Below the pieces are notes generated by a model. That model was not told where the DNA came from, ran no database searches, and saw nothing but the letters and a program-made list of their open reading frames with translations. Source: Candidatus Hydrogenedentota bacterium (GTDB taxonomy: Bacteria; Hydrogenedentota; Hydrogenedentia; Hydrogenedentales; JAEUWI01). Taken from it: DNA of 56,423 nt. The stretch is taken from assembly GCA_016182605.1 (NCBI GenBank), contig JACPGE010000014.1:1-56423 (forward strand). Reading direction: 5' to 3'. How positions within the stretch are numbered: the stretch's first letter is position 1; each line of letters starts with the position of its first letter. The position numbers and the translations under genes are program-made. Shown piece after piece: positions 24,945 through 33,716 of this stretch.

Positions 24945-25877
24945 TCAGGGGAGCATGGAGGCCGCGGCGAGGCGCGCCAGGTTTTCCTGCATGGCGGCGA
25001 GATAGTCTCCGCTGGAGGGCACATTGGCAAGCGGATAGAAGACGACCGGCTCCAGGCCCAGGGTCTTGAGGCGGGCGGCGATGGCGGGATTGGGATCGCC
25101 TTCCCAGATCACGAAGCGCGCGGCGTGGGTCTTCAGCAGTTCCTGCAGGGCCGACCACTCCGCCTCTTCAGGCATTTCCCCCGGCTCCCAGTGCAGGCTC
25201 TTCAAATTCCATTGATAGCGCCGCGCGAGATAATTGTAGACCGGGTGGGACGCGATCAGAGGCTTGTCCGCTATGCGTCCGGAAATTTCGGTCAAGCCCA
25301 GGTCGATCTTCTTCAGATCCTCCTTGAGTGCCGCGGCGCGTTCCTGAATCGCGGTTGCTTCATTCGGCAGCTTGCCGGCGAGTGCCGCGGCGATCGCGTC
25401 CACCTGCTGCACGGCGATGTCCGTATCGAGCCAGGTGTTGAAGTCGAATCCGGCGTGCGCGTGTTGCCCTTCCGGGCCGTGGCTGTGCACCATGGCATCC
25501 TGGATTTCGATGTATTGCGGTGCGGCAGCCGACGAGGTGTCCACCACGCGCGATTCGGGCAGCGTGGCCTTGGCTACCCATTTTTCGAAGTCTGCGCCAT
25601 TGAGCAGAATGAGGTCCGCCGCTTGGTAGGCGGCAATGATTTCCTCGCTGGGATCCCAGTAGGCGGGATCCTCATCCGCGGGTGCGGGAAATTCAATGCT
25701 GGCGGCCTCTCCGGCGAGGCGCTTCGCAAAGTAGTACACGGGATAGTTCGTGGTGTAGACCGTGGTGGCCGCAGCCGCCGTCTTGCCAGCGCCGGCGGGG
25801 GCTTGTTCAGCTTCCTTCGAACAGGCGCCCAGCACGAGGGCCAGGCACAGCGCAGCCAGGCCAGTGAGTTTCTTCAT
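24945..25877 (-). CDS. ZnuA/TroA-like metal-binding lipoprotein
   Basis: The signal peptide ends in a lipobox (LVLGAC, C19), so the 310-residue protein is a lipoprotein. The cluster A-I fold is recognisable: VYTTNYPVYYFAKRLAG at the start, ADLILLNGADFEKW, a short His-rich loop VHSHGPEGQHAHAGFDFNTW followed by LD, the ASHPVYNYLARRY strand with a candidate ligand His, and a C-terminal LKTLGLEPVVFYPL. The canonical first ligand, the His of DPHxYEP, is replaced (DPAYWDPSEE), so the site has changed or uses the loop histidines. It is the last gene of a unit with an FtsX-type permease instead of a ZnuB partner. Zinc or another transition metal is inferred, not shown. Confidence 0.82.
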   Translation of the reverse strand: MKKLTGLAALCLALVLGACSKEAEQAPAGAGKTAAAATTVYTTNYPVYYFAKRLAGEAASIEFPAPADEDPAYWDPSEEIIAAYQAADLILLNGADFEKWVAKATLPESRVVDTSSAAAPQYIEIQDAMVHSHGPEGQHAHAGFDFNTWLDTDIAVQQVDAIAAALAGKLPNEATAIQERAAALKEDLKKIDLGLTEISGRIADKPLIASHPVYNYLARRYQWNLKSLHWEPGEMPEEAEWSALQELLKTHAARFVIWEGDPNPAIAARLKTLGLEPVVFYPLANVPSSGDYLAAMQENLARLAAASMLP

Positions 25878-25894
25878 AGGATTGTCCTTCCAAG

Positions 25895-27073
25895 TTAGGC
25901 CAGAAAGGTGCGCATGAGTACCGGCGCCAATTGCAGGACCAATACGAGCGCACCGGCAGAAAACAGGGAACTGATACCGCCAATGAGGATCAATTCCGCG
26001 CCAACCAAGGTGATCATGGTGTGGCGGCTGCAGCCCAGCTTGTGCAGGGTCTGCAATTCCGTGCTGCGCAGGCGCAGCGAAAGGCTGATGATGAGCACAA
26101 GAAAGAGCACGGTGGCGGCTGCAATGCAGACCACGGTGTAGTTGAAGATGCGCTGGGCCTTGAAAACCATTTCCATGATCTCGCCCACCACATCTTCGGG
26201 AATCACGAGTTGCGCGGCGGCATCCTGTTGCTCGTAGCGCCCGCGCAGCAACACGGCGGATTTCTCATCCCTCGGCAGCGCGATCAAGGCCGTGATGGGG
26301 AAGCCCGCCGGATCGCCGTGAAAGTGGAAGGAGCCGATATTCTCGTCGGTAATCTCGGTGTATTCCGGCAAAGCCGCGTTCGCCACCACGGTGTTGCCCG
26401 TGCGATCCAGGATGACCGATTCATCGGCTTTGCTCACGTCCTGGTGGCCGTGGCCCAACCCGGCGATGACCCAGGCGGTCTTGAGGTCGACGAAGACGGC
26501 GAAGTCATCCTCAGTGCGCTCCTCAGCGAGCACCCCTGTCACGCGCATGTTCAATGGATAGGCGCCGGAGAGATCAAGCACATTCTCGCTGTCTGAAAGC
26601 AGGCGATCGCCCGCGCCCAGGGCCAGCGCCTGGGCCACCCGTGCGCCGAGCACGCAATCGCCGAGTTTGGCAATTTGATGTCCGGAGGCGACGCGCAGAT
26701 CACGAAAGTCGAAATAGTCGAGGGTGGCGCCCACGATGGGGAAAGAGCGGGCCGTGAAACGGCCATAGAGCGGCACGGGAATGGCCAATCCGGCCTCGCG
26801 CAGTTTCGCGGCCTCCGCCATGCCGATCGGCGCGGGCGCCTTGCTGCGGAAGTAAAGCGCGTGCAGACTGAGATCGACACGGCTTCCCTTCGCTCCAATC
26901 ACCATGGGGGTGGAGGCCGCGCGGGACATCAGCCATTCTTCGCCAAAGCGAACGAGAATGAAGACAGCAGCAGGCACGACTATCGTAAGGGTGACGCCAC
27001 AGACGAGCAATACGCTCTTGATGCGGTTGTGCCGGATGTATTGCCAGGCCAGGTAGAAGGCGTGCATGTTCAA
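25895..27073 (-). CDS. FtsX/MacB-type ABC transporter permease
   Basis: The 392-residue protein has one N-terminal helix (YIRHNRIKSVLLVCGVTLTI with the following hydrophobic stretch), a large extracytoplasmic domain (about 45-270) and three C-terminal helices: TVVCIAAATVLFLVLIISLS, then MITLVGAELILIGGISSLFS and LVLVLQLAPVL. The LRLRSTELQTLHKLGCSRH segment is the coupling helix of the FtsX superfamily. Such permeases drive mechanical or lipoprotein-related work in the periplasm and do not form a substrate channel like ZnuB. Its stop is 17 bases before the ZnuA-like gene and its start overlaps the ATPase gene by four bases. Confidence 0.88.
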   Translation of the reverse strand: MNMHAFYLAWQYIRHNRIKSVLLVCGVTLTIVVPAAVFILVRFGEEWLMSRAASTPMVIGAKGSRVDLSLHALYFRSKAPAPIGMAEAAKLREAGLAIPVPLYGRFTARSFPIVGATLDYFDFRDLRVASGHQIAKLGDCVLGARVAQALALGAGDRLLSDSENVLDLSGAYPLNMRVTGVLAEERTEDDFAVFVDLKTAWVIAGLGHGHQDVSKADESVILDRTGNTVVANAALPEYTEITDENIGSFHFHGDPAGFPITALIALPRDEKSAVLLRGRYEQQDAAAQLVIPEDVVGEIMEMVFKAQRIFNYTVVCIAAATVLFLVLIISLSLRLRSTELQTLHKLGCSRHTMITLVGAELILIGGISSLFSAGALVLVLQLAPVLMRTFLA

Positions 27074-27747
27074 TCGGCCTCCTGCGCGAGCGTGGCGAAA
27101 TCGATCACGCGATCGAAACCGGACAGAAGGCTGTGGTCGTGCGTCACCATCAGGAGGGTCGCGCCCGATTGCTGTCGTTGTGCCGTGAGCACTTCCATGG
27201 CGTGCTGTTTCGTGCGTGGATCCAGGTTGCCGGTGGGCTCATCCGCCAGCAACAGCCGCGGCGCGGTCACCAGCGCACGGCACAGGGCGACCCGCTGGCG
27301 CTCGCCCTGGGAGAGTTGCTGAATCGGTCGATCCAGCTTGCCCGCGAGCCCCAGTTCATCGGCGCAGCGGCGGGCCCGTTCGGTGACGTTGGCATCGAGC
27401 GTGAGCACCGGGTTCACACGGAATGGCAGAAGAATATTTTGCAGGACGTTCAGGTAATCGAGCAACGAAAAGTCTTGAAAGACGAATCCGATATGTTGAA
27501 TGCGGAAGGCGCGCCGTGACGCGTCGCTGAGCGTGTTAATCACCGTCTCGCCCAGCCGCACCGCACCCTGTTCGGGGGTGATGATGCCCGCAATGAGGTT
27601 GAGCAGGGTGGTCTTTCCGGAGCCGCTCGGCCCCACGATGGCGATACGTTCGCCGGCGGCAACGTGCAATGCATCCAGCGCCAGCGTGAAGCGCCCCTGT
27701 GGATAGGCAAAGCGCACGCAATCCAGGGCCAGTTCCATGCCGTTCAT
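27070..27747 (-). CDS. ABC transporter ATP-binding protein (LolD/MacB type)
   Basis: Start MNGMELALDC at 27747 overlaps the stop of the upstream gene in ATGA; the longer open frame to 27924 is a shadow. The 225-residue protein has a Walker A (GPSGSGKTTLLN), a Q-loop (FVFQDFSLLDYLNVLQNILL), the signature LSQGERQRVALCRAL, Walker B (LLLADEPTGNLD) and the H-loop (MVTHDHSLL). The ADEPTGNLDP wording and the QDFSLLDYL loop place it with the LolD/MacB/FtsE class that works with FtsX-type permeases. It pairs with the permease at 25895. Confidence 0.93.
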   Translation of the reverse strand: MNGMELALDCVRFAYPQGRFTLALDALHVAAGERIAIVGPSGSGKTTLLNLIAGIITPEQGAVRLGETVINTLSDASRRAFRIQHIGFVFQDFSLLDYLNVLQNILLPFRVNPVLTLDANVTERARRCADELGLAGKLDRPIQQLSQGERQRVALCRALVTAPRLLLADEPTGNLDPRTKQHAMEVLTAQRQQSGATLLMVTHDHSLLSGFDRVIDFATLAQEAD

Positions 27748-29558
27748 GAGGGCAAGACACGCAGTCCGGTGTCGAACTTGACGCGCTCTTCGGATATCAC
27801 GTCCATACCCGTGATCTTCCAGCCGCTTTCCAGCGCCTCCACCTTGAAGCGGGCCTGGTACTGGTTTGTGCGGGTGTGTATGTGACCCCAGTGTTCCACG
27901 CTGCCTTCCACCTGCCACGTGCATAGCATGGCGAAGGCGCGCGCGGGATCGGCCCCCTCCAGCGGCGCGTGTTCCGCGTTAACGATGCGCACGTCCTTGA
28001 TGCGGGAAATGGCGCCGCCCTGCTCCTGCATTTCGAGGCCCTTGCGGATCTGGAGGTAGAGCGTGGCGAGGAGATCGCCGCCCACACTCTTGTCCAGCGC
28101 GTCGTAGACGTCGCTTTCGATGCGGTAGTCGAAGGCGCGATAGACATTCTTGTGCAGGGCGGCAAAGAGGTTTGCGGCCTCCTCGTCGGAGAGGGCCTGG
28201 TGATTTGAGAAGGGATCCGCGATTTCCACGGGCTGCCAGGGCCAGCCGGCGGCACCGGCCAGCAACAGGGCGGCACACAGGAGCATCGGTCCCCGGCGGC
28301 GGCGGTACAGGGCCACGGGCAACACAGGCAGGAGGAGGAGTGCGGCCCCCAGGCTAATCACGGGCAAGGCATACTTCTTTGCGGGCGGGGGCGGATCGAG
28401 GGTGGCGATATCGGTGGCGGCTTCCCGTCCGGGATTATTCCATTCGAAGATGGGTTCACGGCGGGTAAAGACTTTCTGATTCGTGTTGTCGTAGTCGTAA
28501 ATCATGGAGTAGAGCACGGGCACATAGTTGTTGAACATTTCCCAGGTGAGTTTGACGGCGTTGGGCGTGCCCTTGGTGCTGTAGTTGAGGATGATGCCGA
28601 CGCGGGCGGTGTAGGCGCTCAGGCGTTTCTCCGGGGCGAGCTGTGCAAAATCCTTGAAGTCGAGCCCGTAATACACGATATTTTCCAGCGAAGGCTTCAC
28701 TGCAATGCCGTCGACCTCTACCGGATTGCGATCGCGGAAATAGGCGAAGATCGCATCACGCGCTGCGTGCTGCTCCTCCACTTCGATGAAGGCTTTGTCT
28801 CTGCGCTCGATGGGCATCCAGGATTCCAGCGTGAGGAGCGGAATGAGGATCTCGTGGCGCACCTCGAAGTCGGTGATGTAGAAAAACGAATAGACGGCGC
28901 CATACGAAGTGAAGCCGAGCTTCTTCTGGTTCTCCTGTTCGAAGTAGGCAGAGGCCTCTTCTGGGGAGGCGTCCGCGGGGGGCGGTGGCGCGTCCCAATC
29001 GATGTCGATGGCGTAGGGCACGTCTTTGGGCAGCATGAAGGGGCGAAACATGCCTTCACCTTCGCGCTTCAGGGTGAGCCACATGGAGGCGGGCAGGAAA
29101 GAATCCGCGCCGCCGAAGACCTGAATGAAGGTGAGGAACTTCGGGGCATCTGCGAGGGGAAAGTGGAGCAGGTACTCCACGTTGAACTGCATGAGATTCG
29201 CGATGTGCACACCTTCCTCGGGGAGTTCCTGGGCTGTCATGCCCGTGACCTCGCCTGCGATGGTCAGCCCCTCCAGATCCCTTATCTGGAAGAAGTCCTT
29301 TACAAAGGTTTTGTGTTTTTCCATGGCTTCGTTGAGCGTGGCCACGGAAAGGTAGCCCTCATCACTCGCCTTGAGATCCTGATAAAGATAGAGATCTTCC
29401 AACAGGATCTTGAGCTTCACATCGACGCGGTCGCGGTAGATGTCGGCTTCGGCTTCGCTGAGCGAGACGGGGTGCGCGGCGGCGGGCTGGCCCGGCAGCA
29501 CGAGCGCGGCGAGGGCAAGCAGCGCGAAAAAGGTCTTTGACTTGAGAGATGACTTCAT
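27744..29558 (-). CDS. Large exported protein of the ZnuA/FtsX-type ABC unit (unknown function)
   Basis: Start MKSSLKSKTFF (29558) gives a clean signal peptide cut near AAAHPVSLSE, leaving an exposed N-terminal His. The opening HPVSLSEAEADIYRDRVDVK resembles the first strand of HupE/UreJ-type periplasmic leaders. The 604-residue protein has a long periplasmic part (about 29-390), two adjacent membrane helices (about 395-440: YALPVISLGAALLLLPVLP and LLCAALLLAGAAGW), then a C-terminal domain (about 445-604) with EQGGAISRIKDVRIVNAEH. I do not recognise the family. The stop overlaps the ATPase start in ATGA, so it is coupled to the ABC unit and is probably its periplasmic partner. Confidence 0.7.
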   Translation of the reverse strand: MKSSLKSKTFFALLALAALVLPGQPAAAHPVSLSEAEADIYRDRVDVKLKILLEDLYLYQDLKASDEGYLSVATLNEAMEKHKTFVKDFFQIRDLEGLTIAGEVTGMTAQELPEEGVHIANLMQFNVEYLLHFPLADAPKFLTFIQVFGGADSFLPASMWLTLKREGEGMFRPFMLPKDVPYAIDIDWDAPPPPADASPEEASAYFEQENQKKLGFTSYGAVYSFFYITDFEVRHEILIPLLTLESWMPIERRDKAFIEVEEQHAARDAIFAYFRDRNPVEVDGIAVKPSLENIVYYGLDFKDFAQLAPEKRLSAYTARVGIILNYSTKGTPNAVKLTWEMFNNYVPVLYSMIYDYDNTNQKVFTRREPIFEWNNPGREAATDIATLDPPPPAKKYALPVISLGAALLLLPVLPVALYRRRRGPMLLCAALLLAGAAGWPWQPVEIADPFSNHQALSDEEAANLFAALHKNVYRAFDYRIESDVYDALDKSVGGDLLATLYLQIRKGLEMQEQGGAISRIKDVRIVNAEHAPLEGADPARAFAMLCTWQVEGSVEHWGHIHTRTNQYQARFKVEALESGWKITGMDVISEERVKFDTGLRVLPS

Positions 29559-29662
29559 GGGGATGACGAATTCCTCGCGCCGTATGCGGGTTGTTGCAAC
29601 CCAGGATCGTACTGAATTAAGCGCCCGCAAACAAGTTGGAGGGGGCGAAGCCAAGCCCGCGG

Positions 29663-30925
29663 CTATTCGTGGCGCAGCGCCTCAATGGGGTCGAGGTTGG
29701 CGGCGCGCACCGCGGGGTAGAGCCCGAAGAGGATCCCCACAGCGACCGAGATGCCCACAGACAGCATGAGACTCGAAGCGGTGACGATGGTGGGCATGCC
29801 GGCAAAGAATGTGACCAGCCACGGGATGGTGATGCCGATAAGAATGCCGATGAAACCGCCGGTGGTGCTGAGCACGATCGTTTCGATAAGAAACTGGACG
29901 ATGATCTGTTTCTTCTTCGCGCCGATGGCGCGGCGGATGCCGATTTCGCGGGTGCGCTCGGTAACGGATGCGAGCATGATGTTCATGATGCCGATACCGC
30001 CCACAAGCAGGCTGATTCCGGCAATGGAGCCGAGCACAATATTAAAGTTGCGTTTGGTCGCCTCGGCCTGGCGCAAGAGGGCCAGCGGCACGCTGATCAC
30101 GTAGTCTTCCTTGGTGTGGAAATGCTTGAACATGCCTTCGATGCCCGCGGCGGTGCGCTCCACGTTGTCATTGGTGTCCACCTGGACGATCAGTTGCTGC
30201 AGCTCCACGCGCTCGCGGGATCGGGTCCCGGCGCTGTTCTTCACGACCATGTCGCCAAACTGTTCCCGGGCAATGTTGATGGGCACGTAGGCGTCCACTT
30301 CCTGGTCCGGCACCTGGACGCTGCCGCCCTGGCCGCTTTCACTGCGGATGATGCCGACCACTTCAAAGTAGTCGCCGCCGAGGCGCAGGTAATTGCCGAT
30401 GACGGCTTCCGTGGCGAGTAGACGCCGTGCGCCGAATTCCGTAAGTACAACCACGTTGGCGAATGCGGTGACATCGTTGGCGGTGAACACGCGGCCCGCG
30501 ACCAGGGGGCGTTGAACGAGTTCGAACCAATCCGGGGTGGTGCCCACGACGCGCAATTCGAGGGAGCGCGCGTTGATGCGGCCTTCTTTCCGCACGAGTT
30601 TGACCGGCGCGGTGCGTTTCACGGCTTCGAAGGTTTCCCGGATCCGCACTTCGTCGTCATAGGTGATGCCGTACATGCTCATGAAGATGCGCTGCGTGGT
30701 TGCGGCCTCTTCTTCCTGCGGTTTGCGCGAGGAGATGATGATGTTGGTGCTGCCCAGTTTGCGAAGCTGGTCGAGGGCCTCCTTGCTTGCGCCCTCGCCG
30801 ATACTGAGCATGGCGATGACACTGGCAACGCCAAACACGATCCCGAGCATGGTGAGCATGGAGCGGAGTTTGTGCAGGAGCAGATTCTTGACGCCCAATT
30901 GAATATCGCGGAGCTGGCGTATCAT
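29663..30925 (-). CDS. MacB-like ABC permease of a tripartite efflux system
   Basis: Start MIRQLRDIQLG at 30925 overlaps the ATPase gene by four bases; the longer open frame is a shadow. The 420-residue protein has the MacB/FtsX plan: helix 1 (RSMLTMLGIVFGVASVIAML), the SIGEGASKEALDQLRKLGSTN motif that is nearly diagnostic of MacB, a large periplasmic domain (about 50-285) and three C-terminal helices beginning ISLLVGGIGIMNIMLASV, with TERTREIGIRRAIGAKKK as coupling helix. It exports substrates from the periplasm together with the adaptor encoded upstream; an outer-membrane TolC partner is not in the window. Confidence 0.95.
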   Translation of the reverse strand: MIRQLRDIQLGVKNLLLHKLRSMLTMLGIVFGVASVIAMLSIGEGASKEALDQLRKLGSTNIIISSRKPQEEEAATTQRIFMSMYGITYDDEVRIRETFEAVKRTAPVKLVRKEGRINARSLELRVVGTTPDWFELVQRPLVAGRVFTANDVTAFANVVVLTEFGARRLLATEAVIGNYLRLGGDYFEVVGIIRSESGQGGSVQVPDQEVDAYVPINIAREQFGDMVVKNSAGTRSRERVELQQLIVQVDTNDNVERTAAGIEGMFKHFHTKEDYVISVPLALLRQAEATKRNFNIVLGSIAGISLLVGGIGIMNIMLASVTERTREIGIRRAIGAKKKQIIVQFLIETIVLSTTGGFIGILIGITIPWLVTFFAGMPTIVTASSLMLSVGISVAVGILFGLYPAVRAANLDPIEALRHE

Positions 30926-31635
30926 GCGTTGCGATCGATTCTTTCTACGTTGCCGTCGCGCATGTGCACGCGTACGTTGGAGTGGGCGGCGACTTCGTCT
31001 TCGTGGGTCACCATGATGATGGTTTTGCCTTGCCCGTTCAGTTCGGACAGGAGCGACATGATTTGCTTGCCCGTGGCAGAGTCCAGGTTGCCGGTCGGTT
31101 CGTCCGCCAGGATGATCCTCGGATCGTTGGCGAGCGCGCGCGCGATTGCCACACGCTGCTGCTGGCCGCCGGAGAGCTCCAGGGGGCGGTGTCCGAGCCG
31201 GTTGCCGAGCCCCACGCGATCCGCGAGTTCCCGTGCCCGTTCGACACTGCGCTGGCGGTCCCACTCCAGATAGTAGAGGGGCAGCGCGATGTTTTCACTC
31301 ACGGTGAGCTGGGGAATCAGGTTGAAGCTCTGAAAGATGAAGCCAATCCGTTTCAGCCGCAGATCGCTGAGCTGGTTGTCATCCATCTGGCTCACGTCGT
31401 GGCCGTCCATCTTGAAAAGGCCCGAGGTGGGCCGGTCGAGACAGCCCAGCAAATTGAGCATGGTGCTCTTGCCCGAGCCGCTTGGCCCGAGTATGGAGTA
31501 GAATTCGCCCTCGTCGAAGTCCAGCGTGACACCGTCGAGCGCGCGCACTTCCGAGTCGCCCATGATATACGTCTTGTGAACGTTCTCGATCTGGACCAGA
31601 GCGCGCCGTTGCAGCTCAGGAAGCGGCATTGGCAT
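30922..31635 (-). CDS. MacB-like ABC transporter ATP-binding protein
   Basis: Two ATG codons (31635 and 31629) overlap the end of the adaptor gene, so translation is coupled; the longer frame to 31776 is a shadow of the adaptor's Gly/Arg-rich tail. The product of about 237 residues has Walker A (GPSGSGKSTMLNLLG), Q-loop (FIFQSFNLIPQLT), signature (LSGGQQQRVAIARAL), Walker B (IILADEPTGNLDS) and H-loop (MVTHEDEVAAH). The NLIPQLTVSENIALPL wording is the LolD/MacB class. It is split from its permease, unlike E. coli MacB, where both parts are one chain. Confidence 0.95.
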   Translation of the reverse strand: MPMPLPELQRRALVQIENVHKTYIMGDSEVRALDGVTLDFDEGEFYSILGPSGSGKSTMLNLLGCLDRPTSGLFKMDGHDVSQMDDNQLSDLRLKRIGFIFQSFNLIPQLTVSENIALPLYYLEWDRQRSVERARELADRVGLGNRLGHRPLELSGGQQQRVAIARALANDPRIILADEPTGNLDSATGKQIMSLLSELNGQGKTIIMVTHEDEVAAHSNVRVHMRDGNVERIDRNA

Positions 31636-33520
31636 CACCACCCGCTGGCGGGGCTGTCTCGGCGCCTTCACGCACGGGGCGCGGCTCGCTGCCGCCGGTC
31701 TGTCCGGCGCCTTCGCCACCCTCACGGCGGCCTTCACCACCACCTCCGGCCTGATCGCCGCCTTCTCCGCCGCCACGGCGCCGCCGTCCTTCGCCCCCGC
31801 CGCGACCGCCTTCTCCGCCGCCGCGCTGCTTCCGGAACTCTTCGCGTTGTTCCGGGGTCATGTTGCGCCACTTCTCGCGCATTTCTTCCGTGATTTCAGG
31901 GCGTCCTTCGCCGCCCTCGGGCCGCCGCCCGCCGGCCTCGGGCGTGGCTCCATCGGGTCCGGGCGTTGCGGGCTTGCGTTCCATCACGGGTTCCATATGG
32001 CGCGTCTCATCGGTGAGCCCCTCAATGGTCACGTCAACCGGGGGGCTGAGTGGCGGATCCAGAAGTACGACTTCGCCCTCCTCCACGCCGTTCTTGATGT
32101 GGATCATGCTGTTGTTATCGAGGCCAATATTGACCGCATACGGCGTTGCCTTGCCGCCGGCGAGCTTGAAGACGACGGGCTGTTGCACCACGCGGGTCAC
32201 GGCCTGTATGGGCACATAGAGCGCATCGTCGTAGGACTCCACCAAGACCTGGGCGCGGCAGCTCATGCCGGAACGAAGCCCGGTGGTCTCGCCATCCAGA
32301 AAGATTTCGGTCTTGTATACCTTCAGGTCGGGGTTGAGCCACACGCTCTGCGCATCGGGCATGGGCGCGATGGAGTCAATCACCCCGGAGTACTTCCGCC
32401 CGGGCAGGGCATCCACCGTAACTTCCACCCGCTGGCCCACGCTCAACTTGTTCAGGTTGCTCTCGTGGACCTCCACCGAGGCCTTGAAGGCGTCTGCCGT
32501 GGGCAGGTGAATCAATTCCTGCCGCTCACGCACCGTCTGGCCCTCGTCGAGGGGCTCGTCATTGCCCCGCCAGTTGCCGCGGCCGGACGACGCATAGATC
32601 ACCCGCGAATCGCTCGGCGAATAAATCTTGGTCTTGGTGATCTGATCCTTGAGTTTGGCGAACTTGGAGGTCTGCTGGTTGAATTCGGCTTCCTTCGCGC
32701 TGTGGTTGGCCTTGGCCTGCGCCACATCCGCGGCGGCCTTGCGCTGCGAGCGCTCCAGCGCCATCGCGGTTTGCACGACCAGGCTCTCGAACTCGGTGAG
32801 GCTGCGCTTGTACTGAAAGTTTACCAGCAGATCCCGCTCCGCTTCGGACAATTCCAAATCGAGTTTCGCCTTTTGCGCCGACTGCTCTTTCGCCTGCATT
32901 TCGGAATTGGTGATGAATTCCTTCTCGAAGAGTTTTTTCGCGCCCACCAACTGGTCTTCCGCAATGCTCACTTCTGACTTCGCAATGATGATCTTGGACT
33001 CCGCCGCCTTCAATTGAGTCGGGTACTCCCCGTTCTTGTAGTTCTCCAGATCTTCAATGGCGAACTGCGCGTCCAGCGTGGCCTTGTCCACATCGCTCTT
33101 CGCCTGGTTCTCCGCCACGGCGAGATTTTCCCGGGCGCTGATGAAGGCGGCCTCTGCGTTCTGAAGGCGGATGTCCTGTTCCACCAACTCATCGGCCAAT
33201 TCTGTCCCGTCGAGTTCCACGAGCAGATCGCCTTTTTTTACCTCGGCGCCTTCGGGCACGATGGTGAGAATGGTGGTCTGGCCCTCCACCTCACACTTGA
33301 GGATTTCTATGTCCCGCACCTGGATGCCGCCGGCCAGTGTCACCGAAATATCCAGGGGGCCGCGTTTGACGGAAAAGGTGGGGTCGTTGATGGCGCCGCT
33401 CGCGGGGGTGGCCACGGATTTGAGCCAGACGCCGGCGCCCACCACGGCGATGGTAATGAGACCTGCCGCGCCATAAGTCAGGACGCCGGAGGCGCGCTTG
33501 GAACGGGTAGAGACTTCCAC
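31616..33520 (-). CDS. HlyD/MacA-type periplasmic adaptor with Gly/Arg/Glu-rich tail
   Basis: A GTG at 33520 (AAGG eight bases upstream) gives VEVSTRSKRASG and a signal anchor LITIAVVGAGVWLKSV; the frame is open upstream but without coding character. The 634-residue protein has a lipoyl/barrel-sandwich half (VEGQTTILTIVPEGAEVKKG), a long coiled-coil hairpin (about 140-330, rich in A, E, K, Q), the second lipoyl half and a beta-barrel (SVGQRVEVTVDALPGRKYSG). The last ~90 residues are unusual: a Spy-like MTPEQREEFRKQR helix and a long Gly/Arg/Glu-rich low-complexity tail. It is the first gene of the block and links the MacB-like pump to an outer-membrane channel. Confidence 0.9.
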   Translation of the reverse strand: MEVSTRSKRASGVLTYGAAGLITIAVVGAGVWLKSVATPASGAINDPTFSVKRGPLDISVTLAGGIQVRDIEILKCEVEGQTTILTIVPEGAEVKKGDLLVELDGTELADELVEQDIRLQNAEAAFISARENLAVAENQAKSDVDKATLDAQFAIEDLENYKNGEYPTQLKAAESKIIIAKSEVSIAEDQLVGAKKLFEKEFITNSEMQAKEQSAQKAKLDLELSEAERDLLVNFQYKRSLTEFESLVVQTAMALERSQRKAAADVAQAKANHSAKEAEFNQQTSKFAKLKDQITKTKIYSPSDSRVIYASSGRGNWRGNDEPLDEGQTVRERQELIHLPTADAFKASVEVHESNLNKLSVGQRVEVTVDALPGRKYSGVIDSIAPMPDAQSVWLNPDLKVYKTEIFLDGETTGLRSGMSCRAQVLVESYDDALYVPIQAVTRVVQQPVVFKLAGGKATPYAVNIGLDNNSMIHIKNGVEEGEVVLLDPPLSPPVDVTIEGLTDETRHMEPVMERKPATPGPDGATPEAGGRRPEGGEGRPEITEEMREKWRNMTPEQREEFRKQRGGGEGGRGGGEGRRRRGGGEGGDQAGGGGEGRREGGEGAGQTGGSEPRPVREGAETAPPAGGDANAAS

Positions 33521-33716
33521 GGGATACACCTTTCTTGGGGATCGGGCACATATACCCGCATAATGGAACACCGGCTGGGCTAAAATGTTCCACCTTATGG
33601 ACCTGCGCAGGAGGACATTAGTTTTGATAAACGGCGCGAAAAATGCCGTCGAAGGCGCTGCGCCCGTTTCAGGAGATGAGGACAAGGCTCCCGGAGTGCC
33701 GAGGCTTGTGCAATTT

